DNA of 64,000 bases from contig DATATB010000074.1 of NCBI GenBank assembly GCA_036268995.1, forward strand, positions 1-64,000. Reading direction: 5' to 3'. Source of the DNA: DATATB01 sp036268995 (GTDB lineage: Bacteria; Planctomycetota; Planctomycetia; Pirellulales; PNKZ01). Positions within the stretch are counted from its first letter, which is position 1. Every line of letters begins with the position of its first letter. This document shows positions 1 to 8,148 of the stretch, piece by piece. Made by a program: the position numbers and the translations under genes. The notes beneath the pieces are model-generated. The model was given only the letters and a program-made list of their open reading frames with translations. It was not told the DNA's origin and ran no database searches.

Positions 1-130
1 ATTCGACGTCGAATCTGAGCCGTCGAGCCTCTGGTTATGCCGTGTTGCCGCCTAGCACCAGCAATGGGCCCTTGAATCTCGGTGTGTTTGGCCTTACCGG
101 CACCCCAGCGAATTTACTGTACAAATGCTC

Positions 131-159
131 TTTAAATCTGAACACTCGTATATTATACT
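131..159 (+). promoter_or_regulatory. Possible lexA promoter with SOS-box-like site
   Basis: A plausible sigma70-type promoter lies 60-90 bases upstream of lexA: a -35-like TTTAAA at 131-136, a 17-base spacer and a -10-like TATACT at 154-159. Inside the spacer is GAAC-N4-GTAT (140-151), which resembles the Gram-positive-type LexA operator GAAC-N4-GTTC with an imperfect right half. Autoregulation of lexA is usual in other bacteria. The assignment to this organism is inference because the site is imperfect. Confidence 0.3.
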
Positions 160-220
160 TGCGGCAGCCTGCCCGGCCTTCGGGCAGCGCTGGGAACATT
201 GAAACTCGGAATCGATTGCC

Positions 221-826
221 ATGGCCGACTTGCAACAACTCACCGCCCGGCAGCGTGAGGTCTACGAGTTCATTCGCGACAAAATCCGCAACCGCGGCTA
301 CGGGCCGACCGTTCGCGAGATCGGCGTCCAGTTCGACATCAGCTCACCCAACGGCGTGATGTGCCATCTCAAGGCGCTGGAGAAAAAGGGGCTCATTACC
401 CGCGAGCCGAACATGTCGCGGGCCATCATGCTGGCCACCGAGGGGCCCGAGCGTTCCAGCGGCCTGCCGCTGGCCGGGCAAATTGCCGCCGGCGTGCTGC
501 ACGAGGCGGTGGCCCAAGACGAGCGCGTCGATTTTGGCGAAATGTTCGATTCCGACGACGTATTCGTGCTCAAAGTCCGCGGCGACTCGATGATCGAAGA
601 CCAGATCGCCGACGGCGATTACGTGGTCATTCGCAAGCAGGGCACGGCCGAGCGCGGCCAGATCGTCGTCGCTCTGACCGATGAGAACGAGGCCACGCTC
701 AAACGCTGGTTTCCCGAAGCTAAGCGGATTCGCCTCGAGCCGGCCAATTCGACGATGAAGCCGATCTATGTCACCAATGCCAAAGTGCTCGGCATCGTGA
801 TCGGCGTGGTCCGCAAGCTGAAATAA
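221..826 (+). CDS. lexA: LexA repressor (SOS response regulator, S24 family)
   Basis: LexA represses SOS genes and cleaves itself when stimulated by RecA filaments on single-stranded DNA. The 201-residue product matches the usual family length (about 200). Residues 1-70 form the winged helix-turn-helix. The Ala-Gly self-cleavage pair is at about 85-86 (LPLAGQIAAG), the catalytic serine is in GDSM at about 123 and the general-base lysine is in ATLKRW at about 161, so the autoprotease looks intact. The gene is monocistronic, and the next gene is convergent. The ATG sits about 60 bases after a promoter-like region with a possible LexA site. Confidence 0.95.
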   Translation: MADLQQLTARQREVYEFIRDKIRNRGYGPTVREIGVQFDISSPNGVMCHLKALEKKGLITREPNMSRAIMLATEGPERSSGLPLAGQIAAGVLHEAVAQDERVDFGEMFDSDDVFVLKVRGDSMIEDQIADGDYVVIRKQGTAERGQIVVALTDENEATLKRWFPEAKRIRLEPANSTMKPIYVTNAKVLGIVIGVVRKLK

Positions 827-843
827 GGATTGGCCGGCTGGCG

Positions 844-1647
844 CTACGACACCGGCCTGGCTTGCCAGGCTGGCGGAAATGCGATTATATCGGGCGCGGC
901 TGTTTCCAGCGGCGTGCGAGCCGCGGGCGAGACCTCGAGGTCGTAGAGCGTGTAGCCGAAGCCTCGTAGCTGATCCGACACGCACCGGCTGAAGCGCGCG
1001 GAAACCTCGCAGATCACAACGGGGTGATGCTCCGAGAGGACCTTGCAGGCACCGGCGAGCACGAGCTTTTCGGCTCCCTCGACGTCGATTTTCAGAATCC
1101 GCGGGGGCGGGAAATACTCGAGCAAACTGTCCAGGGTCTTGGCCGGCACCCAGCGTGTGGAGAGCATGCCGCCTGTTTGGGATTCTCCGTATCCGGCCAG
1201 GTGATTGGACGAGCGGCTGCGAGTCGCCTGGCAGAACTGGACAAGCCCATCGGCGTCGGCCACGGCCAAGGCGAGGACATCGACTGGCGCGCTCGAGTCG
1301 CAGCGTCGGGCGGCGGACTTTTCGAGCAAACCGACCAGGAACGGGTCCGGTTCAATGGCCAGCACGCGGCCGGTAGGCCCGGCCAAGGCCGCCGCAGTAA
1401 AGCTGGCCAGGCCGACGTTGGCGCCCACGTCCCAAACACAGTCGCCCGGCTTGACGACTTCGGCCAGTCGCTCCAATAGCGGCCCGCCGATCACGGCCAG
1501 CGGCTTGTACCAAAAGGCCAAGGCCGCGCTGGGAGTTACGAAAATCGTGCGGCCGCCGAACTTGCGTGGCATGCGGCGCTTGAAGCTGATCCGGCGGCTG
1601 AAGCGCTCCAACAAGCTCCGTAGGCCCAAAGCAGATGAAAGCATCAT
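844..1647 (-). CDS. FkbM-family SAM-dependent methyltransferase
   Basis: This is a probable O-methyltransferase of the FkbM type, a family often found with polysaccharide or natural-product genes. The SAM-binding motif CVWDVGANVGLAS is followed by the acidic residue of the second strand (LAIEPDP). The segment ILKIDVEGAE near the C terminus is the family signature. The frame stays open upstream to 1938, but that extension encodes a remnant of a Fis-type domain in the same frame, so I placed the start at the ATG pair at 1644-1647 (about 267 residues). The substrate is unknown, and no sugar-biosynthesis operon surrounds it. Confidence 0.8.
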   Translation of the reverse strand: MMLSSALGLRSLLERFSRRISFKRRMPRKFGGRTIFVTPSAALAFWYKPLAVIGGPLLERLAEVVKPGDCVWDVGANVGLASFTAAALAGPTGRVLAIEPDPFLVGLLEKSAARRCDSSAPVDVLALAVADADGLVQFCQATRSRSSNHLAGYGESQTGGMLSTRWVPAKTLDSLLEYFPPPRILKIDVEGAEKLVLAGACKVLSEHHPVVICEVSARFSRCVSDQLRGFGYTLYDLEVSPAARTPLETAAPDIIAFPPAWQARPVS

Positions 1648-1742
1648 CCTCGGCGGAAAAAATTCTCGCCCCGGAAAATTTGGGAAAGCGGGCCGCCATC
1701 CGGTATGCCGGCTGTCGAACTCAAGCCCGCAGATTGCACAGT

Positions 1743-1852
1743 AGGCGGCCACCGGGTGCAGCTTGTTGTACAGCGTTGTAAGGCTAACGCACAGCCCATC
1801 AACGGGTCGGGGCTTATTGCCGTCGTGCTGCTCGATCGGCTGCGTTGTCGAG
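1743..1852 (-). pseudogene. Decayed fragment of an NtrC-type regulator C-terminus (Fis HTH)
   Basis: On the minus strand this stretch translates to segments GNKPRPVDGL and SLTTLYNKLHPVAA. These match the Fis-type DNA-binding end of the response regulator at 8149-9540 (GNKPRAAEEL and SLKTLYNKLNQVAA). The similarity is also visible in DNA: both copies share CAGCTTGTTGTACAGCGTT and adjoining bases. No receiver or AAA+ sequence accompanies it. It sits in frame upstream of the FkbM gene and would give a false long N-terminus if a distant start were used. I interpret it as the residue of a duplicated or deleted regulator. Confidence 0.6.
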
Positions 1853-2172
1853 TCATGACGTTTCAGAAGCCAGAGCCCGGACGCTCCCGTTCGCCGCCAT
1901 CGTTTCGCCAAGAAAGAACAGGCCCTACCCGACAACAACCCAAAGCTTAGCGTCGCGCCTCCAGGTGTTGGCCGCTCAATGTGCTCACACTGGTCACGAA
2001 AAAATCCCGCCCGACGCGCGCAGGTTTCGCTTGTTTAAGGAGTAGGCCACGGCGGGTGTGATGTCCAGGACAGTACCCCGTGCTTCAAGGAATGAAAACC
2101 GATTCGGCGTCCGGCTTGGCCGGCCCACGACAGGCCGACCAAACCGGATCGCAACACAATAGGCCGAAACAA

Positions 2173-2793
2173 TTACGTCACGGCCGGCTCGCCCTGGAAG
2201 TGTTGCCAGGACCGCCGAAATTCTTCGCGCAACTGGCTGACGCGGCCAGCCGAGAGCCCGAACATGTGGGCCACGGCGCTCGTTGCTTCACCGCGCGCCA
2301 GCATCTTGGCAATTTTACGCTTCCGACGTGCAAGCGACTTAAGCCATTCCGCCAGGTCGATGCGGGCAGCCGCCGTCTCCGCAGGACCAGCTGTCTTAGC
2401 CTCCACCAAAACCTCACGCCAGGCTCCCTCCTCGTTGTCAAACTGGTCGAGCCGCTCAACGGCGATGCCTCTTGCAGCTTGGGCGTAATAAGAGGTGATG
2501 TCGCGAATGTTGAGCCGGCCGCCTACCCGCCGACCCGAACGCACCTGCCGGATCGCGAACCGGCTTAACGGCACGGCGTGCGCAATATCCTCCTTGCCAC
2601 GCTCGACCAACCGTGCGTATGCGGAGTAACTATTGGCAATGACTTCAGCGACCAGTTCTTCCTTGTGTTCTGGCCGAGTGCCTCGGAAAGCGAATTGAGC
2701 CTGCTTGCGGATCTGGGGCAGCATGACCAGGAACCGCGGATGCCAGGCCGGTGCAGATTGCTTTGGATGACCAGGTTGTGCTAATGCTATCAC
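2173..2793 (-). CDS. Sigma-factor-like helix-turn-helix protein (planctomycete family)
   Basis: The product has about 206 residues. A segment resembling sigma region 2 (EELVAEVIANSYSAYARLVERG) precedes a charged linker, and a C-terminal region-4-like helix-turn-helix follows, with the key stretch GEATSAVAHMFGLSAGRVSQLR. I recognise the layout as a common planctomycete protein of unknown role, not a canonical ECF factor. The start is set at the GTG at 2793 because GGAGG lies 7 bases upstream; the frame is open further, but that part has no Shine-Dalgarno support and a composition unlike protein. No adjacent partner gene is visible. A transcription role is inferred. Confidence 0.6.
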   Translation of the reverse strand: MIALAQPGHPKQSAPAWHPRFLVMLPQIRKQAQFAFRGTRPEHKEELVAEVIANSYSAYARLVERGKEDIAHAVPLSRFAIRQVRSGRRVGGRLNIRDITSYYAQAARGIAVERLDQFDNEEGAWREVLVEAKTAGPAETAAARIDLAEWLKSLARRKRKIAKMLARGEATSAVAHMFGLSAGRVSQLREEFRRSWQHFQGEPAVT

Positions 2794-3967
2794 GGGGCGA
2801 CCTCCAAAATCGGGACCGCCCCCAGCGGGGCGGTCGTGTCGAAAAACACAACCACCCCGCACGGCGCGGGGAGGAGCACAACTCATTACCGGCCCTGTCA
2901 AGAACATCTCGACGAGCTGGCGCGCAACAAAAAAGCCCCACGCCGCCGATCCGACTCGGCGCCCTGGAGCCCCTTACGACATCAATGTTGGGCCGGCAGG
3001 TTTCTGCTCGGCCTCGCTACCTTTGTCTGCCAACGAGTCCTGTTGCTTTTCCTGCCGCTGCTCGCGAAGCGATCGCCTAGCGAGCGGGCGGGCGCACCAG
3101 TCCAAGAACTTGGCCATTCATTTTGGTATGTGGGAAAATGCTTCCTGGTGGGATGCTAGGACATAAAGGCACGCTCCGGGGTTTCGGACGCGGCCAGCCG
3201 GAACGCCGCGGCCGCGCCGAACGGAGTGGGGCGCAGCGCAAAGAATGAGGGGCGTGCATGGCTAGCACGCGCTCATGGATTATGCCCGATTTTTCGCAAA
3301 AATTTAGATGCTCATCGAGTGCTACGTATTGCAGGCCGCGACAGCGCTTGGTTGGTCGATCAGGGCGAGCCGGGCCGCCTGGTCTTCAGCCCGCGTTTGT
3401 CCCTAAACGCGGTTCACGGTATTCGTTCCACAGCCAACTTTGTTGGCGCTCGCCTCCTTCTTGGCTGCACGGAGCAACCTGCGAATCTGCTTGTCCTTCG
3501 CCCGGGCACGAATACCGACCTCGTCGGTCGGCCGAGTTCAGTCGCACGACGGCCGGTGTTTTCCTTGGCGTTCAGATCGCCGACGATTCGTACAAACGAC
3601 ATGTTCTTCAGATGTCGCAGATGAACAACGTTGTCGGAGATTTCGATGTGCTTGCCGCACTTCTGCTGCCGTTCGGGAGCCTTTTGCCGGATCGCCACAT
3701 CGGACGCGAACCCGTTTCGGCAGATTTAAGGATCGGGCATTCCGGTCATGCGCGCGTCCACTCCAGTTAGTCCTTGCGCGACTGATCACGCTGGCCCGCT
3801 TGAGGTGGCCGCAAAGTCCGGCATGCGCGAACTTGAAAAGCGCCCTGCCGGTCGCAAGCCTGCGACCGTTCGACGCTTCAGCGTCGAGCCGACTGGTTTG
3901 CGTGATAATGATTTTGGGTCATAATCTTCCCAACGAAGCCAGGGATCCATAAAGAAAGAGAGTTGAC
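2794..3967. other. Gene-poor stretch of about 1.2 kb
   Basis: No open frame here looks like a conserved protein. There are short GC-rich hairpins close to the start of the sigma-like gene, for instance CCGCCCC-cagc-GGGGCGG near 2818-2835 and CCCCGC-acggc-GCGGGG near 2856-2872. A 94-codon minus-strand frame (3414-3698) is partly protein-like but has no supporting start signal or motif. The stretch may hold decayed genes. Confidence 0.5.
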
Positions 3968-4447
3968 TTGGACCTCAGCGAACTTTCTGAACGTAGCGGC
4001 ATCGATCGGCGAAAACTTCGCTATGTGCTCGATCACGAGTTGGTGCCGCAGTTGCACATCGAGATCAGATCGGACGAATGGGGTCGGCCTCGCCATTTCG
4101 CCGAGGACGTTGGCTTCGGGATCGTGTGTGCTGCCCACCTGCTGACTCTTGGATTGCCCCATGACTCGATTCGCGGATTCTTGGCGGCCCTCCTGGAAGT
4201 CACGATCGGCCCGGGGGATCCATCGCCAGCCTTGATTTATGTTCTCCAGCGGCCCTTGCCCGCTTTTGCGGACCTCGGCGATGGCACCGTAGTCCGATTC
4301 CGGGTCGGCGATTGGAGTTCTGGCTGGATTGTTCCAGGTAAATCGCGGACGCGAAAGCGGGATTTCGATCCCGTCACGACGCTCACGCTCAACATTGGCA
4401 GGATTCGCGATCAAGTTTTTTCGGCGCGCAAAAACTCGCAGTCTTGA
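3968..4447 (+). CDS. MerR-like helix-turn-helix protein
   Basis: The 159-residue protein begins at a TTG preceded by the purine-rich AAAGAAAGAGAG. Residues 1-70 resemble a MerR winged helix: SERSGIDRRKLRYVLDHELVP is equivalent to the typical 'vs.rtLRyyd..gLl.P', and a helix follows (FGIVCAAHLLTLGLPHDSIRGFL) like the second HTH half. The remaining 80 residues carry no known effector domain. It lies about 200 bases upstream of a co-directional four-gene cassette and could be its regulator. That link is only positional. Confidence 0.5.
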   Translation: MDLSELSERSGIDRRKLRYVLDHELVPQLHIEIRSDEWGRPRHFAEDVGFGIVCAAHLLTLGLPHDSIRGFLAALLEVTIGPGDPSPALIYVLQRPLPAFADLGDGTVVRFRVGDWSSGWIVPGKSRTRKRDFDPVTTLTLNIGRIRDQVFSARKNSQS

Positions 4448-4662
4448 CTCCTGCCCCATGTTGGGCTGATAATGCCCATTGTTGGGCAGAAGCGCATGGC
4501 AGGGGCCGCGCGGCCGCTAATCGGGCGGAAGTGTCTTACATCCTCCCTGCGATTGGCCCACACGCCCGCGTTCGCCCGTCGAGCCGCCACGCAAACGTTG
4601 TCGCACGGCTGGCGGCCGTTTCATAACAGTAGGCCCAGGCGAGTCGCACACGGAGGTGCAGG

Positions 4663-5562
4663 ATGCACGCGAATGGAAAAGCGTGGTTCGAGATGCAACA
4701 CACGCTACGGGGACCGGCGTGGCGCTACCAGCTGGCAACCGAGTTCGCCAACGGGCAGGGCCGACAGGCCTGTGCCGTGTCGGATGCAGCCATTCGTGAG
4801 GCGGTTACATTCTTCGAGCTTTGGCGCCTCGGTCCGCAGGGCCAGCGGCGTGCCGAGCGTCGATACCCGCACATCGGCGGTGCCGAAGAGCTATGGGCCA
4901 ATTCCACCCTGCGTGCGCGGGTGCAACTCATGCTGCTCGCGGATTGCGAGCCATCGGAAATCGCCGGGCGCCTCGGGATCCCGCCGGCGGTGGTCCAAGC
5001 AGTTGCAGACTTACATTTCGATGTGCGCGGAATGCTGCAGGCGACGGACTGGATTTTGACCAGCGTGCTGTTGCCCGAAGGGGACCGGGGACGCGATGAC
5101 CTGGCGGCGGAGATGCGGCTAGCGTACTACGGCGGGCGCCACGCGGCGCTAGCCTTGATCGACGCGAAGTCACAGTTGCCAGTCGACCCGGCTGGGCAAT
5201 TATACACGGCCTCCCTCCTCCTGCACGCCAAAGTGCAGCAGGCGCTGGAGGTGCCGCTCACCGCCGAGCAGGCGCCCGTCTTCATGAAACTCTACGCGGA
5301 CGTGCGCAGCGAGGATCAGCGCATTCAACTTGAGCGCGAGAAGCTGAGCTTTCGCGTTCAGCGCTGGGCACAGCGCCTAGCCCTGGCGCAGGCCCGCGTC
5401 GATCTCGAACGGGAACGCCTGAACTTAGAACGCGATCGGGAGCCAAATTCTGGCCGCGGTACGTCATCGGTTGCCAATCCCGCAACCATCAATTCGCCGA
5501 AAACCACTAGTTCGCCCGCAGCATCAGGTCGGATGGTTGCTCCATCCGACCAAGCAGCGTAA
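4663..5562 (+). CDS. Hypothetical protein, HTH-like centre and C-terminal coiled coil (cassette gene 1)
   Basis: I do not recognise a named family. The central part contains a helix-turn-helix-like stretch (PSEIAGRLGIPPAVVQAVADL) followed by HFDVRGML, which resembles the adaptor-type HTH of phage small terminases or sigma-like proteins. Residues about 205-260 are a strongly charged Arg/Glu/Leu coiled coil. The tail is low-complexity Ser/Thr/Pro. The ATG follows GGAGGTGCAGG, a good ribosome site. It is the first gene of a tight co-directional set with the next three genes. A DNA-binding role is inference from the HTH-like segment. Confidence 0.5.
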   Translation: MHANGKAWFEMQHTLRGPAWRYQLATEFANGQGRQACAVSDAAIREAVTFFELWRLGPQGQRRAERRYPHIGGAEELWANSTLRARVQLMLLADCEPSEIAGRLGIPPAVVQAVADLHFDVRGMLQATDWILTSVLLPEGDRGRDDLAAEMRLAYYGGRHAALALIDAKSQLPVDPAGQLYTASLLLHAKVQQALEVPLTAEQAPVFMKLYADVRSEDQRIQLEREKLSFRVQRWAQRLALAQARVDLERERLNLERDREPNSGRGTSSVANPATINSPKTTSSPAASGRMVAPSDQAA

Positions 5563-5588
5563 TCCAAAACGAGAGAAAGGCGCGATGC

Positions 5589-7073
5589 ATGGACGCATGT
5601 TTTCGAACGTACCTAGCGCTCTGTAACAAGTACCAATTATCCCCGCCCTGGAATTGCCTCGAAACCGATCCGTGGGCCTTCCGTGGTCCTGCGGAGCCGA
5701 GCGTCATCCTGCCGCTCCTCGGCCAACACCATCCAGAGCAGCAACTGCTCGCTGCAGGTCTTGCGCAGCGTAACGGCCAGGGACAACTTCAACTGCATCG
5801 CTTTTTATCCATCCCCGACGTACTGCTCGTCGCACTGCGAGATCGGAAAGGGGCGGTCGTGAACCTAATGACGCTCGCTGGCTGCGTGACCGGCGATGCC
5901 CGACCGCTGTTTGGAGTCTTTGCTGACCAGCACACGTACCAAGCGCTGGCAGGTCGATGGCGTCGGCTGTTGCTCACGAGCGACATGGAAGACGCCATCC
6001 TGCTTCGCTCGGTTGGCCTGGCGGCCGCACCCATTACCGGCCTGGACGCGCTCAACGATCAGGGCCTCACACTGCTAAGCGAGATCTTCGGCATCCAGCG
6101 GGCGGCGAGTGATCACGAGTGGGAGGACACCCATGACGAGGGGCAGGCTGCCGCACTGCCGGACGCTCCCAGCGGGCCGGGCGACTTGGGGCACGCGGCC
6201 GGTCCGCTTCCGATCCGGCCCACGCCAAGTGGACCGGCTGGTTTGGCTGCGGCGGCGCAGGTGCCCAGCCACCCCTATCTAATTCCAGGAACCGGGGACC
6301 TGGGAAAGGACGCCGATGAACACGTGCCGCTGACAATCGTCAAATGGTCGCCTCGGCTGCGCTCATCGACCGAACTCGAACCCGTCCGACGTGCCGTCCG
6401 CTATCTGGATGAGTTGCACCGATTCCGGGGTTTGGAACTGTTTGAGGTTGAGCACTGGGTGCGCGCAGAGGATGAGGTCGAGGCGCTGGAGTTTGCTCTT
6501 GATCGCGGAGAGCCTGGCTGGGTTAAGGAGGCGTTGCTCCAGAGCTTGGATACGAGCACGGGAAGTATCACAGTTCCTCAACGCCACGCGCTGGTCTCCA
6601 CCGCGCCCTGCGACTTCTCAACCGCCGTCCAGCAGTTGCACGAGGCGCTGCTGGGGGATTCCGAGGGTCACATCAGTCGCGCCACACAGCGGCAGGCCCT
6701 GCGTGCCTATCACCGCCTAGCCAGCCAGCAAATTATCGAACCGATGCTCCGGCAGGCGGAGGCGGTCTCGGATCCGGTGGAGCGCTGCCTGCGGCTGCAG
6801 CTGGCGCAACTGAATGCCTTATTCCTCGAAAAGATGCCGACGGTTCGTGAGCGACTTCTGAGAAACGGCAGCCAGCCTGCTGCGGGCAGCCCTGAGTTGG
6901 GACATGACAAATCGATTTCGGAGTTGCTCGCAATCAGTAGCCAACTACTAAATATTGCCAAAGAAGTGAAAACATGGAATCGAAATACCAACCCGCCGCC
7001 CAAGCGGCCGCCGCGGACTCTGACGATCAATTCCCCACGCTTCGCAAACTCGGATGCAGTGTCGAAGAATTAG
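5589..7073 (+). CDS. Degenerate DnaG/Toprim-like protein (cassette gene 2)
   Basis: The product has 494 residues. Residues about 50-100 (LLAAGLAQRNGQGQ, then LSIPDVLLVALRDRKGAVVN) follow the pattern of the DnaG Toprim_N region, where primases read 'l..aGl....dg..ydrFr.rvmfPIrd.rGrviGFgGR'. Residues about 107-168 (PLFGVF, then RRLLLTSDMEDAILLRSVG) line up with 'LYGl......lllVEGymDvlal.q.G'. The catalytic Glu of the Toprim EGxxD motif appears replaced (TSDMED) and no DxD follows, so primase activity is unlikely. The C-terminal 300 residues are unassigned. No zinc-binding CHC2 domain is present. It overlaps the next gene by 100 bases. The domain call rests on pattern reading only. Confidence 0.45.
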   Translation: MDACFRTYLALCNKYQLSPPWNCLETDPWAFRGPAEPSVILPLLGQHHPEQQLLAAGLAQRNGQGQLQLHRFLSIPDVLLVALRDRKGAVVNLMTLAGCVTGDARPLFGVFADQHTYQALAGRWRRLLLTSDMEDAILLRSVGLAAAPITGLDALNDQGLTLLSEIFGIQRAASDHEWEDTHDEGQAAALPDAPSGPGDLGHAAGPLPIRPTPSGPAGLAAAAQVPSHPYLIPGTGDLGKDADEHVPLTIVKWSPRLRSSTELEPVRRAVRYLDELHRFRGLELFEVEHWVRAEDEVEALEFALDRGEPGWVKEALLQSLDTSTGSITVPQRHALVSTAPCDFSTAVQQLHEALLGDSEGHISRATQRQALRAYHRLASQQIIEPMLRQAEAVSDPVERCLRLQLAQLNALFLEKMPTVRERLLRNGSQPAAGSPELGHDKSISELLAISSQLLNIAKEVKTWNRNTNPPPKRPPRTLTINSPRFANSDAVSKN

Positions 7074-7411
7074 CCATCCTGCGCCGCCAGTGGTACCTCA
7101 GCCAGGAGCACCGGCTGGCCGGTAGAGCTGCGTATTGGCTGCTGCGGTTTCGGCACCGGGGAAGGATTCGGACGGTGTTCGTGGGCAACGATGAGCAACA
7201 ACTCATGCGTGTGCGCACGGAACTTGCGCAGCTGCGCGCTGCGCGTGTGCACGCACTTGAACTAAGCCGGGCTGTTCGGCGGGGCCGCGCGGCCCTGCGA
7301 AAGGCCAAAGCGCAGGTGGCGCCGGTCCTTCTGCAGCTCGGAATGCATTATCACGGGGACACGCTGCGGCGGTTCCGCCGTCTGCCGACAATGGGTACGT
7401 CATCTCGGTAA
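6974..7411 (+). CDS. Small basic protein resembling DUF6788 (cassette gene 3)
   Basis: The 145-residue basic protein starts inside the end of the previous gene, a 100-base overlap that suggests coupled expression. The segment AYWLLRFRHRGRIRTVFVGN resembles the 'yyyLsyr..GktrtvyVp' core of DUF6788-type small proteins, and a long Arg/Ala-rich helical region follows. Such proteins are often seen near mobile elements, but their function is not known to me. The predicted charge is compatible with nucleic-acid binding. The family call is tentative. Confidence 0.45.
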   Translation: MESKYQPAAQAAAADSDDQFPTLRKLGCSVEELAILRRQWYLSQEHRLAGRAAYWLLRFRHRGRIRTVFVGNDEQQLMRVRTELAQLRAARVHALELSRAVRRGRAALRKAKAQVAPVLLQLGMHYHGDTLRRFRRLPTMGTSSR

Positions 7412-7432
7412 TCTTGGGAGGAAGAAATCGTC

Positions 7433-7843
7433 ATGGATGATGCAAACGTTCCGATTGAAGACACGCAACACATGGTCGCGGATGCCGTCCAGCCGTTGGA
7501 CGACCCAGCCGTCGATTTGCACCCAGCAGAACCAGGCGACTGCGCGGTCGATGACCGATTGCGACGGATTCATGACCTTCGGCTCGAGGCTTTGGATCAC
7601 CCGCATCCCTTGGCAGCCTGCTTGGGGGGAGTGAATTCTGACCTGATGGAAATGGAGCTGTATGTTAGGAATGCTCTGCGGCGGGCGATCGTTGCCGGTG
7701 ATCGGACGATCGACGATGTCGAACAGCACTCGAAATCCTTCGATCTGCTAATTCGGCTGGCCAAGCAGATCTCCGTCGTCTCTCAGCTTGAGTTGCGATC
7801 GGCGAAACGGGAGTCTGGCGCACTGCCGACAAAGGCCAAATAG
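7433..7843 (+). CDS. Hypothetical acidic protein (cassette gene 4)
   Basis: The 136-residue product has no recognised domain. The first 60 residues are acidic and rich in Asp/Pro. The second half (MELYVRNALRRAIVAGDRTIDDVEQ, broken by no gaps, then FDLLIRLAKQISVVSQLEL) looks like two or three amphipathic helices. The start is well supported by GGGAGGAAG 8 bases upstream of the ATG. It closes the co-directional cassette and is spaced 21 bases after gene 3. It may be a small partner or adaptor for the other cassette proteins, which is pure inference. Confidence 0.45.
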   Translation: MDDANVPIEDTQHMVADAVQPLDDPAVDLHPAEPGDCAVDDRLRRIHDLRLEALDHPHPLAACLGGVNSDLMEMELYVRNALRRAIVAGDRTIDDVEQHSKSFDLLIRLAKQISVVSQLELRSAKRESGALPTKAK

Positions 7844-8148
7844 CGAAGAAATCACAACTTGCGCTCCAACTAGGCTGGGGGGCAGGACGTGATGGTTTCT
7901 TCCAACGTGAGCTGGAAGCGGGCGGTATAGATGCTCTTTGACAATTTGGTGATAGTCGGCGCGAGTCCGGGGGCTGGCATCCTCCGGGCTCGCTGACGGC
8001 CGTGGCATAAAGCTGTGCGGCCGCGCCAACAATGCTACTAGTCGTGGGAACCGACGATCGCCAACCGTTCCTCACGCTGCGCGAGCCGATCTCCAGATTG
8101 TCCGTCGCCCAGGAGATTGGGCCGAGCTCACGGCAACCGCCGCCAACT
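7844..8148. other. Intergenic stretch between cassette and two-component genes
   Basis: No gene is supported here. A TTGACA hexamer occurs in CTCTTTGACAATTTG near 7934-7948, but no convincing -10 hexamer or downstream gene on that strand follows. The stretch separates the plus-strand cassette from the minus-strand regulator and may hold transcription terminators for both, although I see no strong hairpin. Confidence 0.4.

Noticed and set aside
3414..3698. Minus-strand frame of 94 codons in the gene-poor stretch
   Set aside because: The first 45 codons look partly protein-like, but there is no ribosome site, no recognised motif and an Arg-rich unstructured end.
7931..7948. String CTCTTTGACAATTTG resembling a CRISPR leader end
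   Set aside because: No direct repeats or spacers follow on either side, and the 305-base gap has no cas genes. It is at most a -35-like hexamer.
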